Below, in pieces: positions 6,906 through 11,434 of a stretch of DNA of 11,434 nt. Below the pieces are notes generated by a model. The model was given only the letters and a program-made list of their open reading frames with translations. It was not told where the DNA came from and made no database searches. Each line of letters starts with the position of its first letter. Position 1 is the stretch's first letter. The stretch is taken from NCBI GenBank assembly GCA_947472635.1, contig CANJDY010000052.1:1-11434 (forward strand), given 5' to 3'. Position numbers and translations under genes: made by a program. The stretch is from Chitinophagaceae bacterium. GTDB taxonomy: Bacteria > Bacteroidota > Bacteroidia > Chitinophagales > Chitinophagaceae.

Positions 6906-7349
6906 CTATTTTGCCGTTTGGATGACCTCTACTTTAACTTTTACTAGCCCGTAAGCGGTAAAACCCAATTTTTTAGCCGCTTTTTTTGAAAGATCCACCA
7001 AACGTCGCATTTTTGGATGCAACCGGTCATTAACTACCACCTCTACAGATTTCCCATTCATTAAATTGGTAACCCTTACCAAGGTGCCTAATGGCAATAC
7101 GTTACAGGCACAGGTTAGCTTATCCTGGCTAAATATTTCCCCACTTGCAGTAGGTCTTCCATTAAATTTATCTGCATAAAAACTTGCCACCCCAAAACGA
7201 ATATCGCCTAAAGATAACTCTTCCCCCTTCTTTTCAAACTGCGACTTATGCTGAGCAGCAACAAAGGAGCAACAAAAAAAAGTGGCCAAAATCAATAAAC
7301 AACTAACGGATTTTAGTAGCTTATTTGGTTTACATACAAATTTATTCAT
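6906..7349 (-). CDS. RlpA-like secreted protein (single double-psi beta-barrel domain)
   Basis: The 147-residue product has a basic N-region and a hydrophobic signal segment (about 10-32, KLLKSVSCLLILATFFCCSF), so it should be exported. A single RlpA-type double-psi beta-barrel follows: GVASFYADKFNGRPTASGE (53-71), LPLGTLVRVTNLMNGKSV (85-102), VNDRLHP (106-112) and LVDLSKKAAKKLGF (117-130). RlpA proteins cleave naked glycan strands of peptidoglycan, but the SPOR domain that directs E. coli or Pseudomonas RlpA to the septum is absent. The acidic residues E71 and D108 are kept; the position usually held by His in AAHxxLP is C82 (CACNVLP). Cysteines at 21-26 lie inside the signal segment, so a lipoprotein signal is conceivable but no good lipobox is seen. 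The ATG at 7347-7349 is preferred over an in-frame TTG at 7358. It is divergent from the dipeptidase gene. Confidence 0.85.
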   Translation of the reverse strand: MNKFVCKPNKLLKSVSCLLILATFFCCSFVAAQHKSQFEKKGEELSLGDIRFGVASFYADKFNGRPTASGEIFSQDKLTCACNVLPLGTLVRVTNLMNGKSVEVVVNDRLHPKMRRLVDLSKKAAKKLGFTAYGLVKVKVEVIQTAK

Positions 7350-7666
7350 ACAAATCAATTAAATCCTACTCCTGCTTTTCTTGAAAAGACTTTTGTAAAT
7401 GCTAACTAGCCCGTATAGTATTATCAAAAAAAACAAATTCCCATTAATTTTCTATTGGTAAAAGTAGGCAATTTAAATGGCATGCGCTTTTCGCAGGCAT
7501 TTGTTCACTAGCAGAACTTTCTATGTTTTTTGATTTCAAGCCTTGTAAACTCAGCCATTTAATTCACTGATACGGGTATAAATTGGTAACACTGAAATAA
7601 ATTAAAATATAGCTACCTTCCATCGCGCAATTGAAAGTAGCAGGACAATAATTAAAAATAATCTAT
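7350..7666. other. 317-nt A/T-rich intergenic region between divergent envelope genes
   Basis: No open frame worth calling and no exact TAnnTTTG element in either useful direction is seen here. Small features are a perfect inverted repeat CTTTTC-TT-GAAAAG (7375-7388), close to the RlpA-like start and possibly an operator, and a 4-bp hairpin TGCG-CTTTT-CGCA (7483-7495) beside the palindrome GCATGC. A plus-strand TACCTTCC near 7615-7622 is a poor promoter match for the dipeptidase gene. Both divergent promoters must lie in this stretch, but I cannot place them. Confidence 0.5.
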
Positions 7667-8383
7667 ATGCCCAAGTTTTCTAGGCTGTCTAAAATTAAAA
7701 CAATTTTCTTTTTATTATTATTTCTCCTATTAAGTAAGACCTATGCACAAACCGCCTCCCACAATAAATATGGACTCCAAATAATAAGCAATTTTCCTGA
7801 GTACTTAGAAAGCATACAACAAGATGCTAACAATAAAATGGTTGACTTAACAAAACAATTGCCCGGCATATCCTTAGACATTCGATATGCAAGTGATAAT
7901 AATTTTATGAAGACTAAATTATATGCTGAAACAAGTATCCCGTTTTTAAGAACACCGGTTGCCAATGCGCTGTCAGCAATTCAAAAACAATTAAAAAAGA
8001 AAAAATTAGGACTACTAGTATTTGATGCATACCGCCCCTATGCTATTACAGAACGAATGTGGGAATTGATAGAAGACGAAAGATATGTTGCCAATCCAAA
8101 GAATGGCAGTGGTCATAACCGTGGAATTTCCGTTGACCTTTCAATTATAAATTTAAAAAACAACCAGCCCTTACCTATGGGAACGGATTTTGACAACTTC
8201 AGCGATTCTGCCCACCATAGTTTTACAGGCCTCTCAAAAGAGGTATTACAAAACCGTTTATTATTAAGAACCATTATGGAGAAGAACGGATTCAAAGCAT
8301 TAGAAACAGAATGGTGGCATTATTCTTTCGAAAATGCAGTAGGATTTGGGTTATTGGATTTGGATATTGAAAAATTAAAATGA
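7667..8383 (+). CDS. Secreted D-Ala-D-Ala dipeptidase (VanX/DdpX family, peptidase M15D)
   Basis: The 238-residue product is a zinc dipeptidase of the VanX type, which splits free D-Ala-D-Ala and not the pentapeptide. A signal peptide covers 1-28 (hydrophobic IKTIFFLLLFLLL, ending TYAQ), so it should act in the periplasm. Family motifs in order are DIRYASDNNFM (71-81), FDAYRPY (119-125, with the conserved Arg at 123), SGHNRGISVDLS (148-159), giving zinc ligands H150 and D157, and ETEWWHY (213-219), giving catalytic E215 and third ligand H218. The H-x6-D and E-x2-H spacings equal those of VanX. Length and motifs are complete, so the enzyme should be active. No vanH/vanA or ddp transporter genes adjoin, so peptidoglycan turnover or D-Ala scavenging is more likely than vancomycin resistance. 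It diverges from the RlpA-like gene and converges on aroC. Confidence 0.93.
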   Translation: MPKFSRLSKIKTIFFLLLFLLLSKTYAQTASHNKYGLQIISNFPEYLESIQQDANNKMVDLTKQLPGISLDIRYASDNNFMKTKLYAETSIPFLRTPVANALSAIQKQLKKKKLGLLVFDAYRPYAITERMWELIEDERYVANPKNGSGHNRGISVDLSIINLKNNQPLPMGTDFDNFSDSAHHSFTGLSKEVLQNRLLLRTIMEKNGFKALETEWWHYSFENAVGFGLLDLDIEKLK

Positions 8384-8502
8384 TTGAATAGCAAGTGATA
8401 GGATTTTCCCATTCAACGCAAAAAATAATGGATAGCAGTATTGAAAAATGTAGTGCCTATCGCAAATTTGACTTCTACACCCTGCTCCTTAGGGAATTTC
8501 CT

Positions 8503-8536
8503 AAATTGAAAATTTCATAATTATCAATTTATTTTT
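8503..8536 (+). terminator. Weak A/T-rich hairpin, possible terminator of the dipeptidase gene
   Basis: AAATTGA (8503-8509) pairs with TCAATTT (8524-8530) around a 14-nt loop and is followed by ATTTTTC on the plus strand. It is the best candidate between the convergent dipeptidase and aroC genes, but it contains almost no G-C pairs and may be chance. Nothing else is seen in 8384-8538. Confidence 0.25.
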
Positions 8537-8538
8537 CA

Positions 8539-9531
8539 TCACTCAATCGTTCTGGAAATTTGTTGTTCCAACATCATGAGGTCTGCCAAAACGAATGCAG
8601 TTACAGCTTCCAGCACAACCGGAACCCTCAATGCAATACATAAATCATGCCTTCCTTTAACAGAAAAATCTTCCACCATACCTGTTTCAACATTGATGGT
8701 TTGCTGCACTTTGGGAGTAGAAGATGTGGGTTTGATGGCAATTCGGAAAACAAGTTCATTGCTATTGGTGATGCCTCCTACTACGCCGCCTGAATGATTG
8801 GTAGTGGTTTTACCATCCATACGCTCAATGGAATCATTGTGGTCGCTACCAAACATCTTAGCTGCAGAAAACCCAGTTCCAAACTCAATACCCCGTACAG
8901 CAGGAATTGAAAAAACGGCATGGCTGATTAAAGATTCAGCAGAATCAAAAAATGGTTCCCCCAATCCTATTGGGAGGCCGTTTACCTTGCACTCGACAAT
9001 GCCGCCAATCGTATCTTTTGCATCTATTGCCTTTTGTAATCCTTTTTCAGCATCGACTTCGCCGCCAATTTCAAGAATAGTTGCTTCCACTTTTACAGTA
9101 GGCAAAAGTTTTTTTGCAATGACGCCAGCAGCAACCAAACAAACGGTTAACCTACCGCTAAAATGACCGCCGCCCCTGAAATCTTCATAGCCGCCAAATT
9201 TCCTGGAAGCTACAAAATCTGCATGCCCTGGCCTTGGGACTGCCCGTTGTTTTTCATAATCTCCACTTCTTGTATTGGTATTGTCAAACAAAATTGTAAT
9301 CGGCGCACCGGTAGTCTTGCCATTAAAAACCCCATTCATTATTTTGGGAATATCAGCTTCCACTCTTGGCGTGGTGCCTTTTGCACCTGCTTTCCTTCGA
9401 TCAATATCCACAGAAAAATCCTCCACAGCTAAGGGAAGACCAGCGGGACATCCATCGATAGTAATACCTACACACTCACCATGTGATTCGCCAAAAATAC
9501 TTACTCTGAAAATTCGACCAAAACTATTCAT
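8539..9531 (-). CDS. aroC: Chorismate synthase, short form
   Basis: Chorismate synthase removes phosphate from EPSP to give chorismate, the branch point for aromatic amino acids, folates and quinones, using reduced FMN. The 330-residue product carries signature 1 FGESHGECVGITIDGCP (13-29, H17), the second essential His in RPGHAD (H103), signature 2 GGGHFSGRLT (120-129), NHSGGVVGGITN (245-256) and the C-terminal signature GRHDLCIALRVPVVLEA (293-309). It is about 30 residues shorter than E. coli AroC (361); the missing part is mainly the insertion around residues 155-180. The GGGHFSGR and NTRSGDY motifs resemble clostridial enzymes more than the GGGRSSAR type of E. coli and, as I recall, Bacteroides. 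The ATG at 9529-9531 has no SD; a 4-bp hairpin (9542-9553) lies just upstream. It follows aroA by 78 nt and is probably in the same transcript. Stop TGA. Confidence 0.97.
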   Translation of the reverse strand: MNSFGRIFRVSIFGESHGECVGITIDGCPAGLPLAVEDFSVDIDRRKAGAKGTTPRVEADIPKIMNGVFNGKTTGAPITILFDNTNTRSGDYEKQRAVPRPGHADFVASRKFGGYEDFRGGGHFSGRLTVCLVAAGVIAKKLLPTVKVEATILEIGGEVDAEKGLQKAIDAKDTIGGIVECKVNGLPIGLGEPFFDSAESLISHAVFSIPAVRGIEFGTGFSAAKMFGSDHNDSIERMDGKTTTNHSGGVVGGITNSNELVFRIAIKPTSSTPKVQQTINVETGMVEDFSVKGRHDLCIALRVPVVLEAVTAFVLADLMMLEQQISRTIE

Positions 9532-9609
9532 ACTATTTTTTACCCTGATGGGTTTTTAAGTTAAAAACAATGAAAGAATGAAATTGATTACCTCGATATA
9601 ATATAAAAC

Positions 9610-10875
9610 TTACTTAACAACTGCACCCAGTTTTTTCAGATCAGCATAGAAACTAGGATAACTTTTATTGATTGCTTCCGCTTCTTCAATGAAAGTTTCT
9701 CCAACCGCCTGTAATGCAGCAACGGCACAAGCCATCGCAATTCGATGGTCATGATGCGAATGCACTGTAGCAGCAGTAACGCCGCTTCCTCCCTTTACTA
9801 ACATTAGGTCATCTTGTAGTGTTATTTCAATGCCCATTTTACCAAATTCTTCTTGCAGGGTTAATCCGCGGTCACTTTCCTTGTGTGCCAAACGACTTAC
9901 CCCCTCAATAACAGTAGTTCCCTCACAAAAAGCAGCTAACGCAACCAATGGAGGAAACAAATCCGGACAATCTGTAGCATCAAAATGGAAAGCCTTCAAT
10001 TTACCTGGTGCGATTATAATTTGATCTTCCGCTATTGACACCACTGCTTCAGACATTGTCAAAGCTTGTAAAATTGCCTTGTCTGCCTGAGAAGAAAAAA
10101 CATTCAATCCCCTAACAGTAATCTCTCCTGCTATGGCACCTGCAACCAATAAAAAAGCAGCTCCACTCCAGTCTCCTTCTACAATATACTTAATTGGCTG
10201 AAGGGGCAATTTATTTTTTGGATGTACTTCAAAAGATTCATATTGGTGGTTGATTACGGAATAACCAAAATCCTTCATTACCTGCAAAGTAAGGTCAATA
10301 TAGGGCTTACTCTTTAAATTGCTTACTGTTATCGTAACTGGCTTTGTAGCGGCTTTACCATAAGCCATTAGCAGACCAGTTAAAAACTGGGAACTCAATG
10401 ATCCATCAATGGTAATATCAACCGGCTTCAAAGGTCCTTTTATTTTGATTGGAAGCTTTCCATTGTTGGATTCAATTGTAATCCCAAGTACAGGGAATAT
10501 TTCGTCAAAAAAATCCATTGGTCTCAATAATAAACTACCCGATCCATTGATGATTATTTCTTGCTCGCTTAATGCAGCTATAGGAGCAAACATGCGGATT
10601 CCCAAACCACTTTCTCCACAATCCATTTCTCCTGAAACAGGTTCCACTCCTTTACTTTCAATAACCAATTCGTTGTTATGATGGACTTGCACAATTGCTC
10701 CCAAATTAGCAATAACACCCAGCGCAGCAAGATCATCATTGCTTCTTCCCGGATTGCCAATATAGGTTGTGCCATCATTTAACAGCGCAGCAGCACAAGC
10801 CCTTTGCATGGAACTTTTAGAAGTAGGTGCATTGATGATCCCTGAAATTTTACCCGGTTGTATTTTTACTATCAC
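9610..10875 (-). CDS. aroA: 3-phosphoshikimate 1-carboxyvinyltransferase (EPSP synthase)
   Basis: EPSP synthase joins PEP to shikimate-3-phosphate. The 421-residue product has the shikimate-phosphate/PEP motif SKSSMQR (K20, S21, R25), CPDLFPPL with D305 equivalent to the catalytic Asp, KESDR (K332, E333, R336), HDHRIAMA (R378) and KSYPSF (K404), matching K22, S23, R27, D313, E341, R344, R386 and K411 of the E. coli enzyme. The PEP-site loop reads GESGLGIRM (87-95), not NAGTAMRP. The start is GTG at 10875, one base after the aroB stop (TAA-G-GTG); the start agrees with the usual MIVxIxPxK beginning in this phylum as I recall it, and the spacing points to translational coupling to aroB. Length is normal. 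The gene stands between aroB and aroC, both in the same pathway. Confidence 0.97.
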   Translation of the reverse strand: MIVKIQPGKISGIINAPTSKSSMQRACAAALLNDGTTYIGNPGRSNDDLAALGVIANLGAIVQVHHNNELVIESKGVEPVSGEMDCGESGLGIRMFAPIAALSEQEIIINGSGSLLLRPMDFFDEIFPVLGITIESNNGKLPIKIKGPLKPVDITIDGSLSSQFLTGLLMAYGKAATKPVTITVSNLKSKPYIDLTLQVMKDFGYSVINHQYESFEVHPKNKLPLQPIKYIVEGDWSGAAFLLVAGAIAGEITVRGLNVFSSQADKAILQALTMSEAVVSIAEDQIIIAPGKLKAFHFDATDCPDLFPPLVALAAFCEGTTVIEGVSRLAHKESDRGLTLQEEFGKMGIEITLQDDLMLVKGGSGVTAATVHSHHDHRIAMACAVAALQAVGETFIEEAEAINKSYPSFYADLKKLGAVVK

Positions 10876-10876
10876 C

Positions 10877-11434
10877 TTATAAACTTTGTATAATTAAATC
10901 CTGTAACTGCACCATTGGAATGGGGCAAACAACGGCTTCGCCAATTTTGTTGAGCAAAACGAAATTCATTTCTTTACCAGCCCTTTTTTTATCCATCTTC
11001 AATATTTCCCAAATCTTTACCCAGTCAATTTTTAGTTGAGTAGGGAGATGGTATTTTTCTATTAGTCGAGCCAACCTTTCCTTCTCGGGAGCTGAAAACT
11101 GATTGATTGTAACGGATAAAGAACTAGCTGCCATCATTCCAATACTGATAGCATGACCATGAAGCAATTGATAATTATTTTCGATTGCATGGCCAATAGT
11201 ATGGCCAAAATTAAGTAGCTTTCTATCTCCCTGCTCAAATTCATCTTCGATAACTACGGCTGTCTTTATCCCTACATTTTTCTTTACCAGATTGCTTAAC
11301 TTATTTGCATCCGATTGGAAATTTTCCAATGTTTCACTTTCTAATAACTCAAAAAGCGAACGATCTTTTATACAAGCATGTTTGATTATTTCTGCGAAGC
11401 CATTCACCCAATGCTCATTCGGAAGGGTTTGTAA
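10877..11434 (-). CDS. aroB: 3-dehydroquinate synthase, C-terminal 185 residues (5' end beyond the window)
   Basis: 3-Dehydroquinate synthase cyclises DAHP in the second step of the shikimate pathway using NAD+ and a divalent metal. The visible part covers the helical C-terminal domain. It includes LQTLPNEHWVNGFAEIIKHA at the window edge (the frame is open to base 11434, so the GTG at 11407 is not the real start), the metal-binding LLNFGHTIGHAIE with its His residues, LLHGHAISIGM with a further metal-ligand His, and DWVKIWEILKMDKKRAGKEM. About 170 N-terminal residues with the NAD+-binding fold should lie to the right. It is the first visible gene of the aroB-aroA-aroC run and ends one base before the aroA start. 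Identity is secure from the metal motifs and pathway neighbours. Confidence 0.95.
   Translation of the reverse strand, partial: LQTLPNEHWVNGFAEIIKHACIKDRSLFELLESETLENFQSDANKLSNLVKKNVGIKTAVVIEDEFEQGDRKLLNFGHTIGHAIENNYQLLHGHAISIGMMAASSLSVTINQFSAPEKERLARLIEKYHLPTQLKIDWVKIWEILKMDKKRAGKEMNFVLLNKIGEAVVCPIPMVQLQDLIIQSL

Noticed and set aside
7667..8383. Vancomycin-resistance vanX
   Set aside because: No vanH, vanA or vanRS homologue nearby, the protein has a signal peptide, and a Gram-negative outer membrane makes that role unlikely.
8384..8538. Small gene or RNA between the dipeptidase gene and aroC
   Set aside because: No start with a plausible frame, no promoter element, and only a weak A/T hairpin.
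9542..9553. ACCC-TGAT-GGGT hairpin just upstream of aroC as a regulatory element
   Set aside because: Only four base pairs; too weak to claim a function.

Overview
The window reads as a housekeeping segment of a Bacteroidota chromosome, most likely Chitinophagaceae or a close relative. The sequence supports this in several ways. Candidate promoters carry the Bacteroidota -7 element TAnnTTTG. Almost every gene lacks a Shine-Dalgarno (SD) sequence, with rpsU the one strong exception. None of the four tRNA genes encodes its CCA end. The gene order rpsU - tyrosine recombinase - hpf - four tRNAs - tuf is, from memory, typical of the phylum. The family-level placement is an inference from protein flavour, not a search result.

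Layout. Positions 1-3262 (minus strand) form a translation block. Read in the direction of transcription it runs rpsU (bS21), a Xer-type tyrosine recombinase, hpf (ribosome hibernation), a C/G-rich hairpin terminator, then a fresh promoter driving tRNA-Thr(TGT), tRNA-Tyr(GTA), tRNA-Gly(TCC), tRNA-Thr(GGT) and tuf (EF-Tu), which runs off the left edge. The tRNA order matches the thrU-tyrU-glyT-thrT-tufB operon of E. coli, an ancient arrangement. Positions 3360-3950 (plus) hold ribE (riboflavin synthase), divergent from rpsU; its promoter sits so close to the ATG that the mRNA may be leaderless. Positions 4015-5871 (minus) hold an HscA-type Hsp70 with no Isc partners in view.

Positions 6139-8383 hold cell-envelope genes: a small predicted outer-membrane beta-barrel protein (minus), an RlpA-like double-psi beta-barrel protein (minus) and, divergent from it, a secreted VanX/DdpX-type D-Ala-D-Ala dipeptidase (plus). 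Positions 8539-11434 (minus) hold a shikimate-pathway cluster in transcription order aroB (5' end cut by the window), aroA, aroC. AroB makes 3-dehydroquinate early in the pathway. AroA and AroC carry out the last two steps, from shikimate-3-phosphate to chorismate.

I see no mobile element with a transposase, no CRISPR array, no phage genes and no convincing undescribed multi-gene system. The points most worth a second look are the full anti-SD match in front of rpsU, the short AroC of the clostridial type, the altered PEP-site loop of AroA, the RlpA-like protein with Cys in place of the conserved His, a mismatch in the acceptor stem of tRNA-Thr(GGT), the possible leaderless ribE mRNA, and the layered terminator after hpf.
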